Assembly: GCF_963675165.1 (NCBI RefSeq) | Contig: NC_087377.1 | Span: forward strand, 13,760,198-13,824,197 | Source of the DNA: Halichondria panicea | Taxonomy: Eukaryota; Porifera; Demospongiae; Suberitida; Halichondriidae | DNA: 64,000 nucleotides | Reading direction: 5' to 3' | Shown: piece by piece, positions 36,345 to 47,500 of the stretch | How positions within the stretch are numbered: the stretch's first letter is position 1 | Layout of the letters: every line of letters begins with the position of its first letter | Translations under genes and position numbers: made by a program | The notes under the pieces: model-generated | What the model saw: only the letters and a program-made list of their open reading frames with translations | The model's database searches: none | Told to the model about the DNA's origin: nothing

Positions 36345-38816
36345 CAGCTGCTTGGCTGAAATGATTGGCTAATGGATAACAAAGAGTTGCTCTGGAGGGA
36401 GTTGGCAGACCACAGTAAGATCAGAGAGGAGCAACTGGCAAAGGAACTCCTGACTATCTGTGAGGCCAAGCAGTGTACACTAAACATACATGTACCCAGT
36501 AAGAAACTGTGACAGTATTATGGGACCTAGCTAGCCGGCTGTGGTTTTATTTTGTAATTTAGTCTGTTACATTGTATGCTGATGTAATTACCATTGTTTT
36601 GTCACACCTACTATTTTTCTTCTAATTACAGTGCCTACTAAAAATTATGATTTTTCAGTGGCGCACAAATTTAATAGAACAAGAAAAAACTATAATTCCA
36701 GTTTGGCGCTTATATTAGAGTCTGATACAAGCTAACATACATGACTGTACATACTTGTACATGGTAAGCACCCAGGGTGTCATACAGGATTTTGAAGTAG
36801 AGGGGGGGAAATAAGAAAAGTAACCAGAAAATGTTGCTAAAAAAAGGTCAACTGTTATTTCAATACCCAGCTATGGACACTCCAGTCATCATTGAAAGGG
36901 GGGGGATATCCCCCCTTTCCCCCCTGTATGACACCCTGGCACCACAGTAGAGTACATGCCCTTGAATCTTATTGATTCACCTGCATGCATGAATCATCCT
37001 TGATTTCTTTATAAGTTGTCGTTATCTTTTATTTATTGACTGAGTTACTAACCCCCCCCTACACACACCTTGCAATGTTTCATAGGTGTACCATCATATC
37101 CATTAACACTATAATTATTGTTGGTGTATATCTAGCATTTCCATGCTGAGGTGTATTTCATGCTCTGAAGAAGATGAGGTTACAGCATTTAAAAAAAGCT
37201 TTGTGGTCACCCATTTTCATACAGGCAGTTTGACCAGCCCAAAGCCCCCAAAACATGTACTTAAATCACCTCTTTATTACGATCACTGTTAGTCTAGAGG
37301 TTCCACTGTGTCAAGCTATTATATACCCACCTGTTATATCCCCTCCCCCCTGCAGCTACGAGGGAGTTCCTGGTCCACCTCCCCTCAGAGGAGAGACAAC
37401 CACACCTATCCACACTGCTGCCAGCCATGAGGTAATATAATGGCTGTAGGTTGTATGACCCTTTATCAAAATTATGACCCTAAATTGTTGTCTCACGTAA
37501 TGTTTATTGTATAGCAGATCTTTACCGTCTGTTTTTTGGCTCAGTGTGATTATTACTTGTCCACTCTAGAGTCTTTACCAAAAGTGGGGACTGATTCTTA
37601 GATCTTGCTACATTTATTTCCTTGTTTACTTTCATGTACCTTCAGTAGCTCAAAGAGTGGTTTCCTCTAAACTGACCAATTCCTCATCGTAGAGTCTCAT
37701 GACTAACAGCACTGCTCATGATTAATTAGTGGTATAGCTCAGTATAATTCAGTAATCCAACCCCCCCGGCCTGTACTGATCATGTGAGGTGTACTAGCTG
37801 TTGATGTTGTCAAGATTGTTACTTGTTTGCTCATTGTTTCCTCTGTATGTGGAGAAAAGTCGTGCTCATTATTCTTACGTTGTGAAAACAACTTACACTA
37901 CACATACCTATTAAGACACCTTTGACTGTATTATGGGACCTAACTGGCTGCATGTGGTTTTACTTTGTAATCCTGTTACATTGTGCTGATGTGATTACCA
38001 TTGTTTGGTCACACCATAAACTTTATAGTTGCAAAGTATGAGTATAGGTGCTAGTAATTAATCATACTACCCACTTTAATCTCTTTTTCTTCTAGACCAC
38101 TAGATTGAAGATGCGTGTTTCAATAACAATGCTGGATGCTTAATGGGAGTGATTGACCAATGGATGAATGATCAACATGGAAGGAGCTGACCGATCATCT
38201 CAGTAAGATCTGGTCTTGACTAGCTACGAGCTAGATTGGAAGTAAGTACGTGAATTAGTACGTGAATTAGTGCTATAAAAGCTTGAAACACTCTCATCCG
38301 TTAAATAATTATATATACCCATCTAATAACCGTTGTAGGTTGTGTGACCTTTACCAAAGCTATATATCACTTATTGTAAAGTGGATCTTTACCGTCTGTT
38401 TGGGCTCGGTGTGATTGTTGCTTATCCATTCTGAAGCCGTTACCAAATCTACCCACCGTAGTACAGAATGTGTATATTAGTTGACTGATGCTTACTATTT
38501 ACAAACCTTTCGTACTGCCTATTGTTTATTGGCGCTTGATATGATAATTATGATAGTCTAAGAGAGGTTTTCCTTTTGTTTGGAGGTTGTATAGTTTGAG
38601 TAGGAAAATTCAGGGACGGAAGCACTGTCCTCAGTACAGTACAGTATCCCTTTTCTCTGAAGGTTCTTTGTTCATTGTTCCACTGTATTTCACTATCTCT
38701 CCCTCCCCCTCAGGTACTATGTGGCTGAGGGTGTGAGGCTCTACTCTCAGGAGACCTGGAGGGTGGTCACACAGACCAGGGGAGTGCAGCTGGTCGAGCA
38801 GCACGTCGATAAAGTG
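36345..38816 (+). pseudogene. HEAT-like / death-domain gene relic, copy iv
   Basis: In order: death-domain half-exon at about 36350-36470 (WRELADHSKIREEQL), with the same in-frame TAA as copy i; proline-rich exon at about 37356-37431 (EGVPGPPPLRGETTT) ending in a GTAATA donor; a second death-domain half-exon at about 38097-38208 (CLMGVIDQWM...WKELTDHL), frameshifted in the middle; and exon 38714-38816 (YYVAEGVRLYSQETWR, then VQLVEQHVDKV), intact. The next exon is interrupted at about 38940 by a MITE. The rest of the gene is absent. Confidence 0.6.
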
Positions 38817-39206
38817 GTGAGTGGTTGATTAGAACACAAATGTGGACGATGTATTTCTGCAGCAAAAATTGGTTAAATTAGCTCTATCATTATTGCAATA
38901 ACTGTATCTTGTTGTGATGTTGATGTGTCTGTGCAGGTAGACTTACGTATCCCAGAGCCACGAAAATGCATCCCACGAATTGTTAATAAATTATTGCTCA
39001 GCTACGAATGTTTTGAACCCCGTAAATTACCGGCTATACGGTAGAGTGTTTCCATGGACGGTGTGTTTAGTTAAAACGACACTCTTTGGCGGGTCAAATG
39101 TTGTATTTTAGGATCGATTTCTGAAAGTACAATCATTATGCCTCGAGGCGTAGCTGCACGAGGGATACGGTAAAGCTGACTGTGTGTCCGGGCTTCATCA
39201 ACTTCA

Positions 39207-40160
39207 GTCACTTAGATCATGTTTGTCATAAATACTGCAATCTGATTGGTTAGAGGAAATGTTCTATCCAATTTAGAAAATCATGTACTTCAATAGAAAA
39301 TCATGTACTTCAATAGAAAATCATGTACTTCACTTAGAAAATCATGTAGCAAAGATTAGATAAGAACATTCAAATCTGATTGGCTAAATACTCATGGTTG
39401 CTATGATCTAAAATGCTTAGACACTGTTTAGGAAGTTTCCACATGATTTAGAAGTCCTCAGGGCTAGTAGAACCCTCACTGCGTTCGGGATACTACAAAC
39501 AGCCCTTTGGGCTTCTAAATCATGTAGAAACTTCCTAAACAGTGTCTAACTATTATTTAGATCATGTTTATCATAAATACTGCAATCTGATTGGTTAGAG
39601 GAAATGTTCTATCCAATTTAGAAAATCATGTACTTCAATAGAAAATCATGTACTTCACTTAGAAAATCATGTAGCAAAGATTAGGCCACTCCAAGTGATA
39701 CTCTGGTTTCTGGTCCTGAAGTTTTTCTAATTGCATGCGGGCGGGCGGCTTTTCTCATTATGTCATTATCAATTTCACCTTATGAATCTCATTATTTTTC
39801 AAATGAATATCATTATCACACTATTTTGTACCGCATGGACCATTCTGCGCATGCGTAGTAGAAATAATGAGATAGAAATCCAATAATGAGATAGAAATCC
39901 AAGAATAAAATCTGATGCGGGCGGTGGACCAGAAACCAGAATATCACTTGGAGTGGCCTTAGATAAGAACATTCAAATCTGATTGGCTAAATACTCATGG
40001 TTGCTATGATCTAAAATGCTTAGACACTGTTTAGGAAGTTTCCACATGATTTAGAAGTCCTCAGGGCTAGTAGAACCCTCACTGTGTTCGGGATACTACA
40101 ACCAGCCCTTTGGGCTTCTAAATCATGTAGAAACTTCCTAAACAGTGTCTAACTATTATA
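39207..40160. repeat. Local tandem duplication carrying foldback MITEs
   Basis: A unit with the block AGAAAATCATGTACTTCA and a foldback MITE is present twice (about 39210-39551 and 39560-40152). The foldbacks at 39420-39551 and 40021-40152 are almost identical. The second unit is split by the 39684 MITE. Confidence 0.75.
39684..39958. mobile_element. TTA-flanked MITE (PIF/Harbinger type)
   Basis: 275 bp; ends GGCCACTCCAAGTGATACTC / inverse, arms about 33 bp. Direct repeats TTA at 39681-39683 and 39959-39961. The neighbouring duplicate near 39357 has the empty site GATTAGATAAG. A 3-bp T-A target and GGCC ends are typical of PIF/Harbinger MITEs. Confidence 0.85.
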
Positions 40161-40269
40161 TAGAATTTACAGGCCCCACCCATAATTATTAATTGAGGTG
40201 TGCGTTTTTTAGGAGACACATAAGGTGTGATTCACACCTCTGTGCACGTGTATTAATACTTGACTGGTA

Positions 40270-40578
40270 GCTAGCTAGCTAGCTATTCATCCCTGGGTTC
40301 TCAAGTATCCAGTAACATCCCTTTTATCGACAACAGCTTTAGTAAACAAGTTGCTAATCAACTTCCTAGAGAATGGGACATTGATATTGATGGGATCGGG
40401 AAAGATAAGAGACCGAGTCAAGCTCAAGAAACTTCAATAGAGCTCATCACCAGACAAAGTATGTTAATAGATCTATGTTGCTACAATTGTTTAAATCTAT
40501 ATCATAATATCATTACAGAACTGACATATTTTGAAAGAAGGAAGACAGCACAGCCCTCGGTCTCAGATCTTAAATAAA
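40270..40578 (+). CDS. Unrecognised two-exon 3' gene end
   Basis: An open stretch at about 40270-40459 reads NIPFIDNSFSKQV...NQLPREWDIDIDG...ETSIELITRQ and ends in a GTATGT donor. A second exon at 40520-40578 continues in frame (LTYFERRKTAQPSVSDLK) to TAA. Codon use and the spliced frame look genuine, but no start or upstream exon was found and no family is recognised. May be a partial gene or a relic. Confidence 0.35.
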
Positions 40579-41104
40579 TGTTCCTTCTTTGAAACTTCAC
40601 GAAGTGGTAGGTTCTAAACTTCTATGACTTCGACTATTCTTACCTGTCGTTAGCAAGTTTATCACACATCTGATTCCTCTATGCAGGCCTATTCATGAAC
40701 CGAGTTCAAGAGAATCGTCAGTATTGAAAAAAGATGTGAGTGTCCAATCGATCATTAATGGAGAACTGGGACTCATGGATTATTGCATATTCTAAGTTGG
40801 AGATGGCGACAAGGTAAAAATTGATAGCGAGGTTCTTCAGATGATATCAAGGTTAGCTTCGATTTGGCTTTTACAAAATAGCTGACTGTACTTTTCTATG
40901 TATGCGCATGTAGGTATTCCGTCAATTCAAATAATTAAAGAGTTTTTGAAGACTTATCTATTTTGTACATGTACGAATGCATATAAGGTAAATCCTTAAG
41001 GTTGTGTGTTGCTCTTATAATAATTATGTGAATGTGTCAAACGTTTGTTCGGTAAAAATTAACATTCTCCATGCTTGTGACTTGGTGTTTTGTTTTCTGT
41101 GCAG

Positions 41105-41216
41105 AATTCAGACGATCTTTGTGCCAGACCAGTACAGACTGTATTTTCTGTGTGATGTTGAACAAGATCCAACGTGCGAGCTAAGTGTATTCTTTGGACT
41201 CAACGAACAAAATTGA
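41105..41216 (+). CDS. Unrecognised terminal exon
   Basis: After a TGTGCAG acceptor at 41104 the frame reads IQTIFVPDQYRLYFLCDVEQ, then DPTCELSVFFGLNEQN and TGA. Beta-rich and well formed, but no upstream partner could be joined. It may belong with the 40270 exons by alternative splicing or be a relic. Confidence 0.3.
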
Positions 41217-41339
41217 ACCCTTTGGCACATGTATAATTATAATCTCATTTTAGTGCTGCTATGATGTTTTGTTTCTTTGCTGCTATACTTTTGTGGATGT
41301 GTTTTAAGCTGTGATCAATTTGAATGGTGAATGCATGTT

Positions 41340-41509
41340 TTATGCATACTATACACCCTATAGAGGTGTAATTGAGTACACCTTATACAGAGATATATAC
41401 ACCTTCAAGGTGTAAATATTGAGCATGTAGTTTACACCCTAGGGGGTAGTTTTTAAAGCGTATGTAGTACCCATTTTGGGGTGTACATATACACCCCTGT
41501 TTTAACAGT
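41340..41509. repeat. Cluster of short ACACCC / GGGTGT inverted motifs
   Basis: Several copies of ACACCCTA, AGGTGTA and GGGTGTA in both orientations within 170 bp, directly at the inner end of the right arm of the large inverted duplication. It may be part of a decayed MITE. Confidence 0.45.
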
Positions 41510-42325
41510 GTATAAATGTTCGCGGTACATGCATGCTTAATCAGCGAAAACAATAAACATTTATACCCTCGAAAAGCTATATTGATCAGTGGCGTAGCCA
41601 GGGGGTGGCAAAGGGGGCAAATGCCTCCCCTTTTTCTGGATCTCTACTTACCAATCTGTCTCAGCTAGCTAAGTTCTTTGTGTCTCTGGGTAATAACAGT
41701 TACACGCATGTGTAAACAAATATGGGTGGGGCATTGCAGAATCTGAGAATGAGTGGGTGTGATTGCATGCTCACATTAATTTTGGCCACAAGTATGCAAT
41801 ATTGGGTCCATGTGGCAAGACCAAGAATCATTAAACCAGAGATTATACTCTTCAATTTCTGCTTAAACTCACAATAACTTCTAGAATCTAGCCTCCACTG
41901 ATTGCTGATGACAGGAAGTGAAATTCAACCGCGACTAATTAAAGAGGTGTGGCTTTCACCAAAAATTTTGGGCAAAGCCCAGCTAGGTTGCCCCCCTTTC
42001 TGCTAAATAATTCCACTTCTGAGTGCCACATCTTTTAGAGTACTAAAAAATTGCGTTCAGCCCAAGTGGCGCTTAAATTATGGTATATAGATATGGGTTA
42101 GAAGTGTGAAGGAAGCACTTTTTATAAGCGCCAGAAAAAATAATTCCAGCAACGGTATGTGCTTCTTTTAGGACCTAAAATTATGCTGATGCTCACGTTG
42201 GTGCTGTAATTACATCAATTACGGTACATAATAATAAAATAGCGGAATAATAATAATAGCGGAAAGACTGATTCTACTACTCCTCTTTATCACTAGCCTT
42301 ATAAGTACCGAGTGAGGACTGTTAC

Positions 42326-42809
42326 CTGAAAGTCTGTACAGGGTTTCAATTTCTTGGAGAGGTGAGCGTACTGCATAGTTATAATTGAAAACTGTTGCAA
42401 AGTAGAATTTTGCACTATAATGTTCGCTATCATTATGGAATCTGCCGTCGAAGTAAGGTTGGTCAAAATTGGGCCTGTGACAAATTCAGTTCCTAGAACG
42501 TCTCCTAACACGTATGATATAGGATTGTTTGAAGAAATAAATAGTGTTGCAAATAGGTCAATCGCATTTCCACCACCTCTGCAAACATACGTAGCAATCT
42601 CATCAGGACAAACATATGTCCTGTTTGTTGCCTGAAGAGACGATACTAAAGTGATCTCTTGACTAGACACATCAACAATGAAGCACCATCCTAAAAGTAC
42701 CACTGATCCAGTCAATGAAATCTGGGAGTGGAAAATGATCATTTAAAATAATATCAACTCCGTATAGAAAACGCGGACCACTTACCAACAAAGATCTAGA
42801 TCTAGACAT
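42326..42809 (-). pseudogene. Receptor B', truncated copy of B
   Basis: Exon 1 (42809-42786) and exon 2 (42721-42326) are nearly identical to those of B. A 2-bp insertion near 42380 shifts the frame and removes the Ig cysteine of SINCAV. The duplication ends inside the next intron (about 41510), so the FN3 and TM exons are absent. A short secreted fragment could still be translated, but no receptor. Confidence 0.8.
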
Positions 42810-42894
42810 ATCCGCTTTGCTTTGGTATGGTACTTGGGCTCTAGCTAGCTAGCTAATCTGGGCGCGGCGGTACGGTACGGTACTATAAAAAGGC

Positions 42895-44461
42895 CCGGTG
42901 TCAGAGGAATGAATGACTCCCCGGTGTGAGTGACCCCCCGGTCATTCCTGCCTAAGGTACAGGTGTGAAGGACTCCCCCAGGATCTAGGAGTGAATGACT
43001 CCCTATGCACATGCCCGCCAATGTGACTAGTATATTGTAGAATAAAGAGCCAGGATAAAGAGCAAGGTTAGTAGCAAGGTGACAGCTGGAATGTAGACCT
43101 ATGCATGTGAATGAAGAGCAAGGTGGCAAGGTTAATATGGGAAAGAACTGGGGCCAAGTGCTGAGCTGCAAATCGCCCAAATGTACAAACACACAATAAG
43201 TTGTTACTATGACTGTCTGTCTGTGGCCTTTATTCAGCAGCATATACAGTGGCAGCAACAACTGTAGTCAGGGGCGTAGGCAGGAATTTGAGGAAGGGGG
43301 GGCTGAGCTGTTAGGGTGCGCGAAATTTTTCGGTGACCGGAAGCCACACACCCTAATTAATGACTCATTGCGCATGTGCAAGAAATAGCCACACCTTGCT
43401 TCAATTAAAATACTGCTAAAGCTAGCTAGCTAGCCGTAGCTATAGCTAGCTTAGTTGCACTAAAGAATCAAAGTTACTAGTATAGTATAGCTAGCTCTTG
43501 GACATGCTGTTTGTCTGCCACTAATCTATACCAGTAATTCCCAGGCTAAAGATTCATCAGAGAAGGTGGGGCTCTTAGTGTAGTTTTTGCAGAGAAAGGG
43601 GGGGCTCCAGCCCCCAAAGCCCTCCCCCTCCCTACGCCCCTGGTAGTTTATTTGCTATTGCCCTACCACAAATTGCAAGGAGACAATTATTTGGATCACA
43701 TCATCCCAAAATGAGGCACCACCTTGTACGTTGTTTTGAATGAAAAACTGAAGAAGATTTTTGAAGTCAAAAGAACTAAATAGCCACAAGAGACCAGAGA
43801 GATTTTCTAGCATTGTGATTACTATAATTATACTGCCCTTGTCTCCACCCTGACTCTTACAATGAAATGATACAGTGTGATACGTGCAACTCGTGGTATC
43901 ATTATACGTATTAAAGTATCTCCACTAGCAGCTATAGCTAGTTGTAGATATAAATAGAATTTTAGGCTTTCGTTATCTTCCACTGCTGTTTTTGTTTTCA
44001 TAATAAAAATTATTATTTGCACTGTATTGTTTTTGTTTTTCGTGCACTGTAATAATTATTGTGGTGGATGTTGTTGTTTCAAAATTATATTACTTTACAG
44101 TTGATGTGAAAATGTTAACGGAGTGTTTGACTAAGTGAAGTACAATAGTTAATTAAGGAACAGCTATAGACAAAAAAAACTATCACTTGTAACAGGTCTC
44201 TCACAGATATATAACAGTCTTGAACTTATTGTAATATGTATAATTATAGCTGTATGGTGCAGTCTTTTGAGGTCTGGATGTACTTAGTAGCCCTGGACCT
44301 CCGCTGAAATCTCTCCAAGTTAAATTTGGGGGGGGAGTCATTTGTGACTAGGAGTCAGTGACCGGGGAGGTCATTTATTCCTAGGCATGAGTGACCGGGG
44401 GTCACTGGTGACTAGACCGGGAGTCATTATTTAGGGGAGTCACTCACGCCTATGACACCGG
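42895..44461. mobile_element. 1.57-kb TIR element in the A'/B' promoter spacer
   Basis: Ends CCGGTGTCA / TGACACCGG, with many subterminal GAATGACTCCCC-type repeats in both orientations. The left-arm counterpart (near 5463) has the uninterrupted sequence, so the insertion followed the duplication. No clear target duplication. No transposase recognised; the interior frame 42845-43261 is not similar to anything known to me. A smaller element (43271-43641, ends AGGGGCGTAGGCAG / CTACGCCCCTG) is nested inside. Confidence 0.75.
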
Positions 44462-44591
44462 TATAAAAACACTACTCCAGCATGCAGGATGTCACGCCCA
44501 TCATATTTACCTAGAAGAGGCGTGGCCCGCGTCATGGCCGAGTTTTCGCTTTTTAATTAATGATCTGCAAATTTAGCTCTTAAAGTTAAAG

Positions 44592-47500
44592 ATGTTTTTA
44601 ACCTTGTTCATGGTTTTATTGTGTTTCCATAGTGTTGTCTATGGTAAGTCTACTAAGCATATAGAATCCAAAAAGCTTTTCTCGACTTTGTTTTCATATC
44701 TCAGTGCCTTCTAGTACTTACAGTATAGTATACATAAAACAGCTAGTCTAATCTCTATTATAATCACATAATTATTTGTATTTCTTCAGCCCAATATTCA
44801 GTGAGTGTGGAGAGACCATGTCCAATGGAAACAGTCACTTTCACCTGCACTGCTGCTGGAGATTTCTTGAGATGGGAACCGTCAGATGTGACTCGCACGA
44901 TCGCTGTCCGCTCCACCTCTGATCTCAATGTAGCCAGTGTTGTATCAGGTTACACTGTGACACTGATTGCATTCAACGACACTACTTTAACGTCTACTCT
45001 GTCAAGAACAGCAAAGAATGGGACCACTGTGTCCTGTGTGGGTATTGTGCCTACTCTAACCACTATAGGATCTTCAACAATCCGATTGGTTGGTGAGTTG
45101 CAGTTAGTGTCTCGTCTATTGTCTGTATACAATAAGTTACATAGATCTACCAGGACCACCTTCCACCATCAGACACTCCATTCCGAGCAGCTCATCCATT
45201 GAAGTCAGTGTATCTGTACAGTGGAACCCTCCTACTGAGACTAGTGGTAGAGATGACCTCACATACACAGTGACCATCTCAACTCCAGCCCAGCTCTCTG
45301 ATACTGTCCTCACATCCACCTCTATCACTGTGATTGCTCAATACAATGTGAACTACACTGTCAGTGTTGTGGCTACCAATTGTGCTGGGAACAGTACAAC
45401 CGCTGAGTACAGCTTTACAATTGGTGAGTCGACATCGTCTTTAAACATGCAGTAAACTACATTATTATACTGTTTCTGATTCCTTTGCAGGAGGCTGTCC
45501 TGTGTTGACCAACCCCATGAATGGAGCCTTTGGATCAGTCTCCAGCAGATTACTAGGATCCACAGTAACCATCCAGTGTGATGTTGGGTATGTATCTGTT
45601 GTTACTAGTGTGACATGTGAGGGTTCACTGATGTGGAGTCCAGACCCTGAGGCTATTGAGTGTACATCACTACCCACGCTCTCTCCCACAACTCGTGAGT
45701 TAAGCTCTTGGTTATACAAAAAAATTAATTATTTTTTCACCTCACAGCTCCAATGAACTGCACAGCTTCACTATCCTCACCACAGAATGGCACTATCAGT
45801 AATCATTCAGTACCAGCTACTCCTGGTACAAAAGTGACCTTTCAGTGTGACGATGGACTGTTCCCTGAGGGCATAATGACTGCCACCTGTCTAGCTACAG
45901 GAGGGTGGGACAAGATCCCGGCGGAGATCGTCTGCAGAAATGAGTCTAGTAATTTAATTAACCTTTTTGCTTTGAGCTCAAAGCTTAAATTTATTCGTTC
46001 CATTTTACTACAATTGTATATTCCTTGTACTCAGTTTCGTGTGTCCTGCCTGTCCCTCCACTCAATGGAACATTACTCAACACCAACTCTCTGAACACTA
46101 ACCCAGTCGAGGGCTCGGTCATTACCTTCCAGTGTGATCCTGGGTTCTCACCGGTGGGTGCAGTGACTGTCACTTGTAACAACTCTGGTCTCTGGGATCC
46201 TGACCCGACTCTGTTGGAGTGTAAGTTCTGTGTATGCATGCATGTACATGTAACAGTGATGTATAATGGCCTATAGGTGTGGCAGCTCCAACTGTTACTG
46301 GTGGGAATGATGCTGCTATAGCTGGAGGTGTTGCTGGTGGCATAATGGTCGCTTTACTTGTCATTTTGTTGATAATAATTATCTTATTGGTGGTTCTCAG
46401 AAAGAAAAAAGGTGAGTTGACTAATTCTCTGGTACAAAAACTGATAGTTGTTTTTCTCAGAGATTGTGAGGCATAAATCAAATGACAGTATAGAAATGGA
46501 TCATAAGTTTGATGTAAGCGTAACGTGTGTAGTCTCTGTGTATTGTTATGAGCCATGCCTTTTATTATACAGGTGGAATACAGTGCACTACGACACAATG
46601 GGCCTACAAAGAAGGTTAGTTTTCTTGACTCGTTTTTCACTCACTAACTCTTTAATGCAGTACCAGCCTCCAGCAGCGGACGAAGAAGGTTACAATAGAA
46701 TCACTCATAATGTGGTGAGTATCAACGTATTGTGTGCATTAGCTAAGTATTGCATCACCTCACAGAATCCTGCTTCCCTCACCTATGATGAGGTCACCAT
46801 CAATAGTGATAAGGTGTATAGTATAACCTCATCAGCACACACATTATGATGCTGCAATGATGACCATTCTTATAATTAATACAGAAAATAGCGGTCAATG
46901 AAGAGGGATACAGCGTGATGGACACTGGACAGGTATATGAAACTCGTCTTGACTTAATCATTTAACTCCACTGTTTGTATAGGGTGCTCAGAAGATGCCC
47001 GGCTATGGCCAGCTCGGCAATGTGGTGAGTGTGTGTGTGTGTGTGTACAGCCGTTAGTGAGACTATTGTGACTAATGGGTGTTGTTCGTTCAGTGGCATT
47101 ATAACTACTATTTTAAAGTTAAACAAATCATCTTGGTAACAAAGAAACTGTTTGTGTAGTGTTATTAGATGTGGCCTGTGTGGTGCATTAATATATACAT
47201 TGCTTTACTGCAATATCCTAGCTGCTTTGCATTGTACAGATCTGTAACAAAAACTGTACACTCTATAATTACAAGTAAGGCTATTCTTTACTCTTTCGTT
47301 TCCCGACACCCCAGGCAACAGTGGAGCCGGTAATCTATGCTGCCCTTAGCACTAGCCAACCCCGCAAGAAAGGGGCTGCCGCTGTGGACCATCATCAGGT
47401 GACCTACGCCACTGTGGATAGTGATGCTACCATGCAACAGGAAGCTAAGGCTGCCATCCTCCCAAGAGGTGAGTATGCTTGCGTAATTTTATGATTCATT

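Noticed and set aside
39219-40152. CRISPR-like array
   Set aside because: Short direct repeats (GAAAATCATGTACTTCA) are few, unevenly spaced and part of a duplicated MITE-bearing unit in a eukaryotic genome.
42845-43261. 138-aa frame inside the 42895 transposon
   Set aside because: No similarity to a transposase or other family; it crosses the element end, so it is not an element gene.
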